A DNA stretch of 64,000 bases from Amphibalanus amphitrite (GCF_019059575.1 NW_024881530.1:1217501-1281500), one strand, 5' to 3'. Shown: positions 36,861 to 51,837, counted from the first letter of the stretch. Program-made: numbers and translations. Notes: generated by a model from the sequence alone, not told the origin.

Positions 36861-39800
36861 TCGGTGTCAAATCCGTTGGCACGAAGTCGAGCCACGTGAC
36901 GTCACGTTTGTCAACTACAAACGGCAGCGATTACTGGTTCACTGGACGGTAGAAAGCGGGATCGTATATCACGTGGCAGCGATCATTTATCACACTGTTG
37001 CATGCAGTCCATCATTTGTGGTCATTGCGGTCATTTGGCAATAAGGTAATGGAACAGGGGGAAAAGGGCACCTATTCTTTAATCTGATGCAAGCATGACG
37101 GTGGATTATGAATGGGGCTGGCCATTCGTCACACACGTCCTGCTCGGTAGCATTAATCTTCCTTTTAAATGTGTCCGATTGTACAGTCACGAACTCAAAT
37201 GCATTGACTTTGTATTCTTGCGCACTGATTCATTGACTTATTCTCAATTAGGTGCCAAATGCTCCGCAGTGAGAAGGCCAATAGTGTAGGTAATTCTCAC
37301 TTTATTTGTTCTCATATCGCATATTTGAAGATAATTGACAAACTATACTCGTAGGAATTTGCGAAATCCGTTCATTGATTTAAGCAGGCAGGCCCCTTTA
37401 GTATCCCCCTCCAAAAAGCTACCACTGACGCCTTACGCCTGTGCCAGAGTATGATTGATAGTACTGTGACTCGGATGACGTCATTCTGACGTCATAGACG
37501 TCATTTCAGGGCTAGGGCGACGCGAATCAGCCTTCTACTTGTATTCGTATTATTGGTAGGATTAGCCCAATGCACAACCAATCGGTAACTCTGTATGAAC
37601 TGAAGAGTATGTTTGTACTTATCAACACTAAGTTTCAGTAATACTATGAAACGGTTATACTAATTCAGTGATGCAGCGATACCAATGCGTTTCAGTTTAC
37701 TCTTTGATATCATATGAAGATACTATTATGCGTGCTGTGATATGTATGCGTTCAGGCGACCGATCAGTTCATGTTTTTCCTATCGATATAAACCAATTCT
37801 TGATTTATGTCTCGCTTTTCCCAGCGCATTTTGTTTTACCAAAACCACAATTTTGTGTGGCTTCTGGTTAAAAAGCTTTCACGTAAGCGAAAATCAATAA
37901 ATACTTTTAGAAGTTGCTGATCAGTTCCATAGGTACCTACTTAAACACCCACACCTGACCTTATGTCAAGCAAGCCCTCATATTCATGCAGCTGATGGGC
38001 CGTAACGCTTGGAGCATTGAAATGGCGAGCTATCTCTGGTGCTATCCTGTTTGTTCGGTAAACAGCTTTTACAGCTGGATCGCATTCCTAGCTTTTCAAA
38101 GAGTTTGAACACCAGATGATTATTATGGCACAATTTAGAGCAAACAACACTTAGGGCGCTACATTTCACTTCCGGCTGCACGTTTGAAACGGCCCAATAT
38201 CGTCCCCTTGGCTATATCCCACGAAGAGAGGTTGCACATTTTCGTGATAGCACCAAAATAGCTCTCGTGAGCTGGCCCTCAAGCTATTTAATCAGCCTAA
38301 GGTGCTTCGAGTGGGCAGCTATGCTTGACCGGCTGCAGCGCATCGTGAACAGCCCCCCCCCCCCGCCCGATCAATAGGTGCCCCTCGCCTCTGTGAGGTC
38401 AGCTGCCCACTGGTATACCAGTGACGGCAGAGAGCTGAGAGGCCGGGAGCGGCGAGCCCTGGTATATGGAGCCGCCGTCGATGTCGTTAAGCGTCGGTCA
38501 TTCGTTTGTATGTAGCGCGGCACTCTGTGGCGCTGCCTAGGGCTGCTTTATGGTCCATTTATGGGTTCAACTGGTGACGGAAGTGTTTACCAGAGTGGCC
38601 CTCACAGTTCGCTGTGGCGTGCTGAAGGAGCCAGCTGCAAACGCACTCAAACTGACATGTGATGTCTGGTGGTGAATAGTGGAGCAGCTTTCAGAATCTG
38701 GAATAGATAAAACGCATTTCGCTATCTCTTTCGGCAGTCAGTGTTGTGACGTGAAGTTAACATAAGAATAGAAAGTATCGGGCTAGAAATTTCAGGACAA
38801 AGGCATTGGATGATTTCAGAGAAAAGCACACGCATAACCAAAATCATCCTAACATTTCATTCGAACTCAAAATGTGCTTCCTAACAAATATACCTCGAAA
38901 AGGTTTCATATGCTATTCGTCACAAGCTATTGTTGACTCATACTGCAATGCATCTTTTCACCAAAAATTGATATTTGACTTTTCCTGGCCCTGCGTGTAT
39001 TACAATTCCGCGAACGGCGCGTTGGAAGTCATACTGCGAATTCGCCATTTCCTTCACTGCAGCTGCACCGCAGCGACGCTAGGTTTCTTTTCAGCAGTCA
39101 CTATACGACGGATCATCCGTGAACGTTGATAATGGATTGATCGGCCCGAAATGATGCAGAGGTTCCGGAACAGCACAGCAGCTGGGATCCGTCGCCTTGC
39201 CAGCTGAAAAATGATTGCCATGCCAGCTGCCCTTGCATTCACAGAATCAAATATCCGAACATATGTTGGCGCGGTGGGATATCACACTGATGTCAGGCTT
39301 AGTGAGTTCATTGATCATGAAACAGTACGGGCCTTACCGGCGAGGCTGGAGGCCGGAATAAGGTCAGCGTGGTGAGAAAGGACGACGACAAAAGCGAACA
39401 TAGACAAACGAAGGGACGACAGAAGTTCAGAGAAGAGACACTGGCAGGTCAAACGGTCTGGCTATTTCAGCGGTTTAAATGTCGACCATGCTTTAAACAA
39501 AACCCATGACGCGGAATATTGAGTGCCTCCCGCTCTGATGCCTCCAGCCTCTCTGATGTCACGGGCTGATACCAACCACTATGCAAGACAGACGGCAGTA
39601 ATTTAGCGAAAATAAACGGGCCAGCCCACGAAACATGACGTGGGCGCCCGCCCGTCTCCGGTTTGAGCCCATTTCCGCCCTCAATATCACTTGAATTCCT
39701 CGCCACCACTGGATTCCTTGGTGAGGCAGGCCTGAGGAATTGGGCCATCGCTCAGCAGTACAAGGACACGACTGTCGGTTTCAGCATATTACTGGGGTCA

Positions 39801-42800
39801 TCTGGGGTTAATGGGTGTGTTATGTCAGACGCCTTCATTGATAAAAGGCGGCAGCTAGTCATTTATCAGCCCCCTGGCCATCGAGAGGAGAGATTATCAC
39901 TATCTGGTGGCTTGGAACTCGATTAAAGAACTAATTTATGGATGTTATCAACAGGAATTTGTGCAACAGATAAAAGTATTCGACCAGGCTGGTCATAACT
40001 AATGCTTCATAAAACATGCATCATATATTCATATCGTCCATGTGCCTTGAACTTGGCGTGATGACCCTGGGTGATCTGTATATATTCTTCATCTTTTATA
40101 CAACTAATAATGATTGTGAGCTCTCGATTCGGGATAAGATGGCACACGCAGTATCATCCCTAGATAAATAAAAATTGTACCTAATGCTACAGGGCGCGTT
40201 GTCATCTGGTAGACCGTTATGCTTTATTTATCCGGTGAAATCGCTTCGGACCACTTCTGGCAACGATGAAGTTTGCACTTCCTTCAATATCTCGTTAGCA
40301 GTTTGGACCGTTATCGGAACGGAGCCAGACGTCAGCATGCCACCAGCCGGTTTTCGTTGAGGCAGGCACTCAGCCCACAAACCAGCCCCCAAATTGTCGC
40401 GACACTGTCTAGTGTCCACTTCCAGACGTCGACCTTCAGCCTGACGCCGATCGAAGCCGGCGTGAAATGGGACACCAGGCGGCGGTATACAAGCCGACCC
40501 CGCGTCCCCGTCCCGCCCCTCCGTCCCCACATCCCCTCCCTCCCCACATCCCCTCCGCCTGTCCTGTCTCCTCGCTACGTTTCCGCTCTGCCCCTCCCTC
40601 CCTGTGGGTCAGCGCTCCTATTGGCGCCCTTTGTCGCCCGAAACCCGACGCCCACTTTGGCTCAAGTTCGGATTACCACATCTCACCAATCACCAACTCG
40701 CAGCTTGAAACGAGCGCGACCGGACGTGGGTGGATACAACCGCTCTCATCGGTCGTCGCGGCGCTAAATCCATGCATAAATTGACATCTTCTTGGGACTC
40801 GGTTAGTTACCAGTTACCACCCCGTGATTGGAGAGCGGCAGCGCTGCTTAGAGCCATCTGTGAGCAGTTCTTCGAACAGGGGTTAGCTGAAAGTTTATGC
40901 GGGAAGGCGACAGACTAGCCATTTGGCAGCCAATTCAGTATGGTAGTATATAATACTGAACGAGGCCGGTGTAAATAAATTTTCAAGACCGAGGTCCTTA
41001 CTGGATTTTTGAACGAGGCCGAAGGCCGAGTTCAAAAATCAGTAAGGACTGAGGTCTTGAAAATTTATCACCGGCCGAGTTTGGTATGTATTTTACTGTA
41101 TGCCAACGATAAATTTATTTTCTGGACCGAAGCTCTTAGCCGACTTAGGAACGAGACCATCCCAAAATGTTGGCTTAAGTGCATTCTGGTAATGCATTTT
41201 TGACCGTGGTCAATTTGCTTACACCAGTTATTACCACACCCCTCTGGCTAATGTATTTGAATAGGCCAGGCATACAGTAACTAAGACACGGGTGCTCGTC
41301 GGTGACTTGGGTGTCAGCGATGGAGCCCATAGGTATCCCGGCTCTGTGATGTCAATGCAAATGCGCTGAAGGCTTGTTGTCAATGCGCATACTGTGCAGA
41401 CTGCAGGTGCTGGTGAGGGCAGATTTGTTCAGCGGCCGTATCTGGCCGGTATGTTTATTGATTAGGTCGAATCCGGTGCTCGGTGAGTCAGCAGAAGGGT
41501 GCTAGCAGCGACCCGTGTCACCTCCCGTGCGACAAGTGATGCTGTGCTTTGATAGCCTATCTGACGTCACGAAATTAGCCCCATCGTGCTCAGGTAAACG
41601 GTGATGAGTGCGAACCGTGCGGCGGTCTGACATAGGTCTTTATACAGACAAATGGGAGCAGTTAGTTGAACATAACACATAAACTGAATATGCTGCACTG
41701 AATATTTACAAATCTCATATGCAATTTTGCGATAAAAAGGACCCAAGCAACGCAAAAGTTGATAGGTGTGCATGACTTTGGGCCTCCATGAGTCTGTGCT
41801 AGCTTGTTGACATTCGAGATAATAGTAAGTGAGGATTTCACAGCAAATTTAGGTCACCGGAAGTTTTATAAGTGCTTGAGTACAGATCCGAAGCATGTGG
41901 ATTAGTGGGCACACGAAAGATTAAAATGTCTCAGCGTAATTCATATAACCGAACATACAATATCCATTCAATAAAATGGGTTAGCACAATATTATTAATC
42001 ATGCATGGGATATAAAAGTGAGTGACGAAACACAAATCTGCAGATTTAACAGCTTAAAATGGAGAAAACTACCATTTCATATAAGTTTTGTTTGATGACT
42101 TCTTCAGGTCATATGCTTCGGCAGTATCAGGTCACAGATGAATAATAACGCACATGCAATGGTAATGCAGGCATATTTACAAAGTAATGCATATTATTGA
42201 TGCTTACGTTCTCATCAGACTTTATGCATTTAGAACAAATCAATCAACCCAGATGCATACTAGAAAGCATTGGTTATGCATGAACAAGTAAAGCGCAACG
42301 TAACCTAAGTCAGCATACACATATGGATCATCGCTCGTTTGCATCCCCGGTTGTAATGCGCATTTACTTTGCTCATGGATCTGGAGTAATTTACGGTCAT
42401 CTATCAACAATTAAACCCCATCCGGTACCACAGTTAGTTCTCCAACACTGTTGATATTTAGGTGTCTCGTTCATGGAGCCCAGAGTATCTTGAAGCTCAA
42501 CTAAAACCCCATAAGCTGCCCGCAGCTCCGCGCCATTGGCGGACCCAGTCGCTGATCGTTGTCAGGCGCTCTGAATGCCAACAGCTGGTTCCCACTACCC
42601 AGCACAGGGCATCAATTATACTGTCGCCATAACTTACCACATAAATTGCACGGCCAAGTTAGTGGAAGTACTCTGTGCCTCGTTCGAAATGTGAGCTTCG
42701 GTTTGATCTCGGTCTGTGGCTAGCGGACACGTTAGGGAAACGATTATGACTTGAAATGAAGACAAGGATGGACAATCTTAGTTCATACTTCGTAGCTTCG

Positions 42801-45428
42801 AATTGAGGAAGGTGATCTGTTCATTAACAGTTTGATAGCTTTAACAGTGAAAATTTGAAGTTAAATTGATAGAACAGACATTCAATAAAAATTTAATACG
42901 CATTTCAATACTCAAACTGGCAGTTATAAGCAAATGAATTAGCAAAGCTAAGCTGCTCAGGTGCTAGGGGAGCTTTAGCAAAGGTTATTCCTTTGTGCTA
43001 AAAACAAACAATTATTATACCTTTCTACTTGCTAACGCTAACTATAACCCAAGTACCTATATGCAACCACCATTTCTGAGCTGATGCCCGTATTTCTTTT
43101 TCAAGGCTGGTTCCACTCAGCACAAAATGCTGTTACTGTGCGGGTTCAGCCGACACCTACATAGTGCTGTACTCGTAGACCGCTCCCATCAAGTCCAGAC
43201 CAAACCAACACCTGCAGTGAGCCGCTGAAGCAGCGGTATCTAGCTGACTGTACAATACACCTTGTTCAGCACCTCCCAGTAGCAGAGGGCGATCCGAGGG
43301 GCGAGGCACAGGTCAGCTGAGACCACTGAGGCTGACCATTGTCGGTGCGATCGGCACTGAGGTCGGGTTGAAAGAAAGGGAGGTTGCTCGTCACTCGTAC
43401 CCGACGACGGGTGGAGATCCATTGTCCGTACCGACGCCCGAGTTATGAGGTGCAACACAAGGCGCTGTTTGGTAAACAGGCTGGCTGCACACGGTCAAAA
43501 AGGAACGTCAGCAGGAGCGCTAATGCGATATTGCAGTGATATGAGGTCGGTAGGGCACGTCGGCATGGGCAGCAAGGAACAAGGTCAGAGTATGTGCTCT
43601 GTGCCCCCTCAGATGCAAAGTCGCGTCATCAGGTCACGCTAGTTTGCGTCATCTCAAATTCCATTTTCAAGTCGTAGGTACGGCATATTAGATGTCATAG
43701 GGGCACAGTACCGTATGGAAGGATGTAAAATTGTCAGTGCTCTTCCAGGCGACAGCAGGAATGAGGGCATTTGCTACCAAAGAGCTGTCCTTTCAAGTGA
43801 CATAAGATCACCGTTCTTTATTTCCTACTTTACATTGCGGAACCTGAGGTGTAGATACTTTGAACCGTTGCCAGACGTCCTCTGAGTTTTATTGAGTTTT
43901 ATCAGCAAGCGCGCTTGTTTATAAACAGCGCACATCTTCCCAGTCCTGAAACTTTTTCCATCCACTTTGAGAGTGGCGCCCCCACCTCTATAGACCATCC
44001 AGATTACAGAGGCCATCTTTATCCATCTTTTTCTCTTGCATCCTGTCATAATCTAATAATAGCTGAGCGCCACAGCATATGACAGAGAAATGGGAAAAGT
44101 TAGATGACAAAGAAGGCTGATGAGAATAGGCGGAGCATAAGAACTCACTGCCGCCGATACGACACAGACCAACATCATCCATCACGCCAAATGAAGGCCT
44201 TATGGAAAGCTATTAAATGTAGCAAAATCCGAAAAGGCTAGGAGATAGGCAGAAAATAGGAAATTCAAACATCCCTGATTTCACACAGATGTGCCTCCAT
44301 TGCACTCATGTATCCACAGTAACATTTTCAGGCCATGGAGTGCAGTGATCTCACGGTTGCATCGGACATGCAGTGCCTGTGAATGTTTAACGACACTCTC
44401 CAGCCATACAAGTGTTCATTATGCTAATCACTATCTACTGATTACAAGGGGTGGACGATATCACTGGTGTGTTTTATGCAAACGGAAGCAATTATGGTTG
44501 TGCACGCTTTACACTGTTTTGAAATGAATAAGCTTAGCCCACTGAGTGTCATAGCTCAACGTTGCGATTGGTTTTTGGTTATTTGGGCAGCTGCAGTGAC
44601 CCGAAAATTTGTTTCATCATTCAGGAAATGTCATCAAGTGGTATCAAGCAGCAATATACCTATAGCATTATTGAATGAGGTGACATCGATGGCATTGCAC
44701 GGCTACATCGTGATCATTATCACTTTGAAAATTACCCTTGGGTAAGAATTACTCAGGTATGACATTAGTTTGTGATATGGCGCAATCGAACTTGAATCGT
44801 ACACGCTAGCAGTTTGTTTGGATTTATGACATTCTATTGACTCCGCTGGCATATACCTGAGCGCTGGGCAGAAATAATTCGAATGACTAGTTTGACCAGT
44901 TGCAATTAACCTAATGGACTAATGGAATGGCATAGTTCAATTTGAAGCCACACATCCCTGTCTTAGTGTTGCTGTTGTGTTAGCGTACTGTAAGAATGTC
45001 ACTTATTTGACCGTCATCTTTTGACAATTGACGGTCACTATTGAAAATGTATTGAATAACTTCACTTGAATGCGTTTCATTCCGGACTAAACCATGTGTA
45101 TCTCGTTGAGCTATATGGTGTTCCTGGCAGCAAAGGCTGATCAGAACGTGACCGCCCTTTCATTGGGCAGTGGCGATACTTCTGATGTTTCGACGCCAAC
45201 CAATGTCCCGCATCAGAGCGCCGACATAATCGATGTCGTAAACCGCCGCGCCGCAGCAAAGACACCATAAAACGCGAATTATCACGGTCTCCGTCACTGC
45301 GGAACAACCAACCGTGTAAACGTTCAGCTGATACGAATAGCATTAGACATTTGTCGGTAAAGGTTATACCGAATGTTATACCATCGCTCGCTCGCTGTAG
45401 ACCTGTACGATAAATATCGCAGTCGTTG
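36861..45428. other. intron 1, long part without recognised genes
   Basis: No exon, tRNA or transposon recognised apart from the foldback at 40959-41081. Triple tgacgtca words at ~37476-37503 (CRE-like). C tract at ~38347-38361. GC-rich patches at ~38340-38470, 39600-39690, 40340-40640 and 43260-43640. Confidence 0.45.
40959..41081. repeat. foldback element
   Basis: Inverted arms of ~58 bases (aacgaggccggtg...gaggtcctta / ...taaggactgaggtc...ccggccgagtt) meet at a gaggccgaaggccga centre near 41020. No target duplication is evident. Confidence 0.75.
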
Positions 45429-45436
45429 TCCTAGAC

Positions 45437-46097
45437 CAGAGCTGGGCATTGCGCAACTTAATCCGCAACTCCGCAACTCCGCAACTTGCGGACTACCCTC
45501 TTGGTAGCGGAGTTACGGATCGGCTACCGAGCCCAAAAAAGTTGCGGAGTTGCGAGTTGCGGAAGCGAAAAATTCTAAAGCGCAACCGCTACCGGGGCCG
45601 CCACCGCCGGTGGGGGCGCCACTGTACTCTTTGCTCTCCACTGCACACTGCACGTGTTTCCAGGCTAGTTTTTGAAGCTGATTTCGAATTTAATGACCGT
45701 TTGAACATTTACGAAGTAGTTTTAGTGCATTAGTAACATGTTACGAGGCTTTTAGTGGTGGTTGACACTGGATAGGCGGTAGGACGCCTACTGGTTGACC
45801 TGACCTGACCTGACCCGACCAGGTCCAAATGCATGAAGACGTCATCTTTGATCAAAACCAACATGAAATTTGTTATCAGCGCCCCCCCCCCAAAAAAAAA
45901 GCATAAAAGCTTCACTTTACGAAGTTCTAGCAGGTCCGATTTTCCCGACTTTTGGGTCATTGACCTGGCCTGGAAGGTCAACCAATGACCTATGACCTTA
46001 AAATTGGGTATCATCGGCTTCCTCTCGTCACGGGCAACACGCTCGTTTTTTTTTTTCCCGCGAAGCTCTAGCTCGATCAGGGGCCGAACGGCCTCTG
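45437..46097. mobile_element. chimeric hAT-type element carrying part of an AGGTCA element
   Basis: Left end CAGAGCTGGGCA equals that of the hAT MITE at 14391. Perfect 8-bp duplication TCCTAGAC at 45429-45436 and 46098-46105. The left ~150 bases are arrays of cgcaactc/gttgcgga. From ~45656 to ~46091 the sequence matches P1 (about 10818-11245), including aacatgttacga and tgacctgacctgacctgacc. Only CTCTG remains of a hAT right end. The matching 8-bp duplication implies the chimera moved as one unit. Confidence 0.75.
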
Positions 46098-46105
46098 TCC
46101 TAGAC

Positions 46106-49030
46106 TTGGCGTAGCAAACAACACAAGGTCAAGCAGTTGTAGGGAAGAGAGCTGTCCCCACGTCGGCGAGTGGTACGCTTTCCTCCACTCAATGCATTAA
46201 TCACTGAGAGCTGCACTATCAGGGAGCAATCCTACTTGATTCAACGTATCAAGAGCGAAATAACCTGTTTTGACGCCACATTTTCAATGAATTTTTTTCG
46301 GTTCTAGCTTAACTTCACCAACTTGGATACGGCATGCATAAAGTTATATGATTTTGTGCTGTTTTTACCCACGGCATGTAAGGTTTTCCAATATTGCCCA
46401 CTGCATGCATGATGCAATGCTTTTATTTAGTCACGTTTCTGGCTTCATTCAAGTCAAATGTGCAAACAATTAGCATGTCATATCTTCTGTTGAATTCATG
46501 AGCTCCTTCATCTAGCCATGAACATCATGGGTCCGTTGGGATTCATGAAAAAAGCTTCCAATGTATATTCGATTAGACCTATTCAGTTCTATTGAGACTC
46601 ATGAAAAAACGCTTCTGTATATCTAGCAAGGCCCTATCACATCGCCTATATTAAACAAGACTCATTTTGCTTAACATCTCTACAAGAAAGACCTCTTGCT
46701 CGCTCTGATAACCCGTGGGATCTGGCCGCGCTGTAACCACGTCCTGCTATAACCCAGTCCGAGCCTAGTCGTATCTCCCGAAGACAGCTCCTTGTTAGGC
46801 GTTAGCCGTATCGATGTCGGTGGGGGACGGCTCCCAGTAGGGCTGCCGAGCGAGGCTGTGGGCGCCGCCGAGTTGGAACTGTGGCCCGCTGGGGTCGTCT
46901 GAGGTCGCCTCGTCTGGGTGGAGGGTCACTCGGGCTGGTCGGGGTCACCAGGTTTGACCAGGGGGTCGGCTGGTGTAGCACCAGTGCAGTGTCTGTTGAC
47001 TCAGCTGGCAGAAGTCGACTCCGCGGCCTCTAGACACGCGCGCGCTCATTTTCGGATGAGCGAGTCTCACCACAGGGGAGCGCAGCCGGTGTTCCGCGGT
47101 TGTGAGACACGGTACAGCTGTCTGGGTCAAATAGGGTACTATTTTCTGGGTCAGGGGTGTTTAGTCCATGCAGAGATTAACACGCTACACAGTAGTCCGG
47201 GCTAGACGTGGCGGTTGTTTGAAACAGAGATCCGCGTACCAAATCAGTCGAAATCAGGCTTGGAAACTGAAATATGATCAGACTTAAGCAAAGTAGCGAA
47301 GCATGTCATGACTTTCATTTCTCTGGGCCATCCATTTTTTTCTTGAAATCGTAGTCTGGGCGATGAATAGCAGGCTAAAAGATAGGAGATTCTCCAAAAA
47401 GGACTTGGTTTACGGTGCACACTGCACAAAGTCATCACTCGAGGACGTTTTAAAGGAGGCATCAGATCGGCGGTTACACTTGCGCTAGGCTATTCAGGAT
47501 GTTACCTGCCCTCGATAAAACGAAAGAAATGGGTACCCGATGAGACTGGAATGGGCTTTTATTATTTTACTCTCTTCGCACTAGCTCTTACAGGTGTACT
47601 TAATGCTGTTGAACAGTGCACTAGCACTACTCATGCTCGCAGAATCACTCGTCAGATTAGGTAGGGCCGCTTCATTTTGCACGGTACATCTCTGGGGCCG
47701 GGTCCAAAAACCACCACTTATCGCCGGTCCAAAAGCATGCTGACGCCCACCTGAAGTCAGCCGAGGCTGTCCGAACAGGCTGACGATCGGTCCGTCTTCC
47801 GGCCAAGAGGTCGCGCAGTCCGAGCGACCCGAGACTGGATGGATGGTCGGTAAGATTCGCCCTGGTGTGAGATCTCGCCGGACTATGTTTTGATTGGCTG
47901 TGATGGGCGCCGGGCAGTATAATCGAGCCTGTATCAGCGGCCGTTCGGTGCTGAACTAGGTACGTCGCTGATGATAACGATCCGCGATCATTAGTGGTGT
48001 TATTTTGGTCTTCATGCGGCTGTTTTGAGTGACAAGAACACGCATGCAATGTTGTTGATAAACATTTACAATAGTTGCAAAAGTAAGCCAGAAGCAAAAA
48101 TTTTTCTCACAGATTATTCCTTTGGTACTTTACCTTCATGTAAAGACATTGCAATTTTCTAGTTCTGAATATCACAAATGTTATCTTATATTGTGCTGAA
48201 CTGCTAGATGCACATGATATAGGAAGGTACGCATTCCCACGCTATATAATTGAACTCACTGCAATTGATATGACACAAAAATGACCTACCTATACGAATT
48301 AGATTTGATAGTTTATCCATTAATTTTGTGTGATCTACGCGGTGTGTCGTGGCCCGCAAGTTTGGTTTCTCCTTTGTCTGTACTCTGTACCCGTTCATCA
48401 TTTGTCATGGCAGTGCTTTAACACAAGGAGACGACCATCTCTCAGGCGCGGTTGGTAGGCGGCCCCATGGGACTGCATTAAGCTAACCCAAGTCGGTTGT
48501 CGTCCATAAATTTCCCTGCTGAGCCGGGGCCGGATACGGCCGAGACGGACTGGGACAGACCTGACCACCCCCAACAAATGTCCGGACTGAGCCGCCAGAG
48601 ACGAACGGCGTGCGATTAAGTTCAGTCCGGCTGACTGTGCAGTCGATGAGGGCGGCGAGTTATAATAGTTGCTCTGTAACGCCATACTTGATCTGCGGCA
48701 GTGGTGGCGGTGATTGGTGGTGCCTGTGGCAGGAATTATTTTTACGTAAAATGAACATACAATATAACTTGATACTTATCTAGGGGCGCAAATATATGTC
48801 CAATGGTACATACATACCAGTTACCCGATTAGAGACGCCTATGGCGCCCCTAAAACTTTGAAGCACTTTGAAGTGCACTGTGCATTATATGTTTCATTTT
48901 GGAGGTAGCGGTTATTTTTTTGATGGTTGCTGGTTCGGCTGCTGTAGCACGCATGCTCAATGTCCTCGTTTGTGATTGTCAGTCTGAAAAACAGTGAACA
49001 ATGCTCATTTGCAATGCACTGCACAATATC
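46106..49030. other. intron 1, part without recognised genes
   Basis: GC-rich patches at ~46800-47110, 47690-47960 and 48420-48690. No convincing exon or repeat. Confidence 0.45.
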
Positions 49031-49034
49031 TTAA

Positions 49035-50227
49035 CCCGCGCCCGGCTGGGGGTCCTGGATTTCCACGCCCTGCTGGGGGGGGGGGGTGTTTGAACCCCCC
49101 CCCCCCTTGTAACTCGTCTCCTGGGCCACGTAGCGATTCGCGGAAGGTGGCGTTCGAAAGAGCGTCAAAAATAATGACGAAATCACTTCGGTCAATTTTT
49201 TGGTCAGGTCAAAGGTCAGGTCACCAGAGGTCATTGAAGGCAAAATTTCGCCGATTTCCAGGTCGAATGTCGAAAATTTCCAAGAAGCCAACGCATAACT
49301 CGAGAACCAATAGAGCTACAGCGCCGCGGAAAAGCGCATTCGATAGCCCTATTAAAGCCCTTTCTGGATAATTCTCTCAGATTTGACCTAACGACAAAGG
49401 TTTTGCCTGCAGGGGGCAAAAATTGCAAAAATAGCCGATTTTTTCGGAAACAGTTTTTCTGCAATAACTTTTGACCCAAGCCTTGTACGAGCTTACTTTT
49501 ACCGGCATTGTGTTCCTCTCGTCAAGACGCATCGAATGAACTATAAGTTGACCTTGAAAGGTCAACTTGAAAATTTGACATCAGGTCAAGGTCATGACCT
49601 GACCGGAAAGGGTCATGTTGCATATCAGTCGATCCGTATCGTCGAGCTGAACACATCTAAGGCGTTTTCATCGCTCTAGCATGCCTCTATCAAAAGTTAT
49701 TTGCGAAAAACTGTTAGATACTATTCGTGACCTAAGATGACCTCAGGGCATAAACAAGGGTCACGGACACCATTTTCATGTTCAGTGTGTCTAAACCACT
49801 TGTAATTCGGTGTTTGGGAGTGTTCATAATGTCTTTTGTCCAAAAGAGGCGCATTTCAATTTTCTCCCATTGACTTATAATGGGGAGGTCGCAAAATTGA
49901 CCTGACCTTAGGTCATCGATATCAAACTTCTGAGATAAACATTTTGTACATGCTATTGCTCTTAGCAATCGCTGAAAGTTTCAAAGCGATCGGTCACTCG
50001 GTGTAGCTATGACAGACATTGAAACTTTTTATGAGGTGAGGTCACTTCAAGTGACCTGGTGACCTGACCTTGAATGACCTTGGTCTGAAATTTTCACAAC
50101 ATGTGTAGAATTGATGTACGATAAGGTGTACCAAAAACGGCGGCGCTCCGCGCCGCCGTTTTTGAGATATTCGCGAAAAACCACAAGGGGGGTGTTCAAA
50201 CACCCCCTCCCCCCAGCAGGGCGCGGG
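49035..50227. mobile_element. AGGTCA hairpin-end element P5 (in intron 1)
   Basis: TTAA duplicated at 49031-49034 and 50228-50231; termini CCCGCGCCCGGCTGGGG and (other strand) CCCGCGCCCTGCTGGGG. Hairpin core tgtttgaac between G and C tracts on the left, inverse tgttcaaaca on the right. AGGTCA/TGACCT half-sites recur from ~49204 to ~50082. A ggcggcgctccgcgccgcc palindrome lies near the right end (~50140-50160). Confidence 0.86.
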
Positions 50228-50231
50228 TTAA

Positions 50232-51837
50232 CCTGGATTTTGTCTGAGTAGTTATTTCACTCCGACAATTCATCCCTCGGACATTGGACTAAGCTCAGAG
50301 CATCCCCGATTACTGATGGGCGATTCCATTTGTTAGATTTGATCACTTCAATAAAACCTTATCAGAAATTAATTTAGGATAGTTGAACGTTGATTGCTGC
50401 AGACCGTTTTAGGTCCTAATTAATTGATTGATAGCGATCGTAACAAAGATGAGATAGCGTTTGGCTTTCTGGAATTGTTACGTAAATAAACAAGCTCAAT
50501 TTGATTCAAGTTTACAATTCACAGTTCAATCGCACTCTTACGTGGTAGGTATTTTGGGCATCGGACATAGGTATATTTGACGCTTCAAATAAGAAACAAC
50601 ACTCAGAAACTATTTTTGCCTAGTTCCAATAGTCATCAACAGATTATCGTACAATGCAAGTGCGATAGATGTATTTAAGTGAAGAAAGACGAGCCAGCAG
50701 CTGAAAGTTCTTTCCTTCTCCACATGCCATTATGTGTGTGAACTCAGCACAATAACAGGTCTTTGTATCCGCCTTGGAACGTTCCCACGAATATGATGCC
50801 CCACAAAGCTGTTTGTTGCTGGTGTTCATTGTATGACAATAAATACAGCGGTGAGGTCTTGAATCATGGCGACTGCACCTCCTTAGCCCGTAACAGCTCA
50901 ATAGCTCGCCGCCCCTTGAAAGCTGGATCGCCATTCAAGGGAAGCTTTTGTGGCAATGTCGATGCGGTGCTGTTGGACCAAGGCTACCTGGTGAACAGTA
51001 TTAGGTGCAGCCCATTTCTGTCAATAAGCGACGCATATCACTTTGGAATTTCAAAACAACTTTTTGCGCAAGCTCTGCCTACTTAATAGTTACCAGTCCA
51101 TCTTTAAGTAAATATAATACGTTCTTCGTAATGTAAGACTAATGTCCACGACTGATTCCATACTCGTACATACCTATTTTTCTTACATTTCAATGCCAGC
51201 ATCTGTGGAACCTTTCGTTGTTTTGATCGCAGCCTAAAATCTTATGGCGATCGATTTTCCATCAGCATTTCAGCGTGTGGTGGTGATAGCCCCAACGATG
51301 TTTACCGGCACCGCCCTACAGCCCCAGAGGCGCTTCAAACCAGTTCCGGTTTCAAGGCTGTCTTGATACATTAGCTTTGCTTGTGATGTTTTAATCAGTC
51401 AAGTGAAACTTGCATCCCAGGGTTTCTATTTTTAGCCTAGGTCTGGAAAGTGATTATAGTCTGGGCAGAAAAATCAGCGAGCTTAACCCGACACTGCACA
51501 CTGCTCGGCTTCACTTATGTTTTTGTTCGCTCTCCGAGCTAAACTTCACAAACTGTCGCAGTATCCGCCGCACCAGCTTCCTGTTTTTTTTTTTTTGTTG
51601 TGATAATTGGTAAAATTAGGCCACCATTTATCTTTACAGAGCCTTTATGTTGTTTTCTTGGGTGATCGTGGAACTTTAAGATCGTTGTGCTTTCCCCCGC
51701 GCGAAAAAAACAATTGTTTGGCGTCACGTCAGAAGTGTAAGGAGCAGGCTGTTGCATCTTTGATGACGTTACGCTTACAAAGCAAATAAATGTAAAGCCG
51801 CTTTAGGAACTCACGTGTGGCCTGCGGACCGCGACCC
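50232..51837. other. intron 1, last unique part
   Basis: AT-rich, no recognised exon or transposon. A T tract lies at ~51585-51597. Confidence 0.45.

Noticed and set aside
47672-48097. 141-codon minus-strand frame in intron 1
   Set aside because: No motif, no splice context, and similar chance frames occur in other GC-rich patches.
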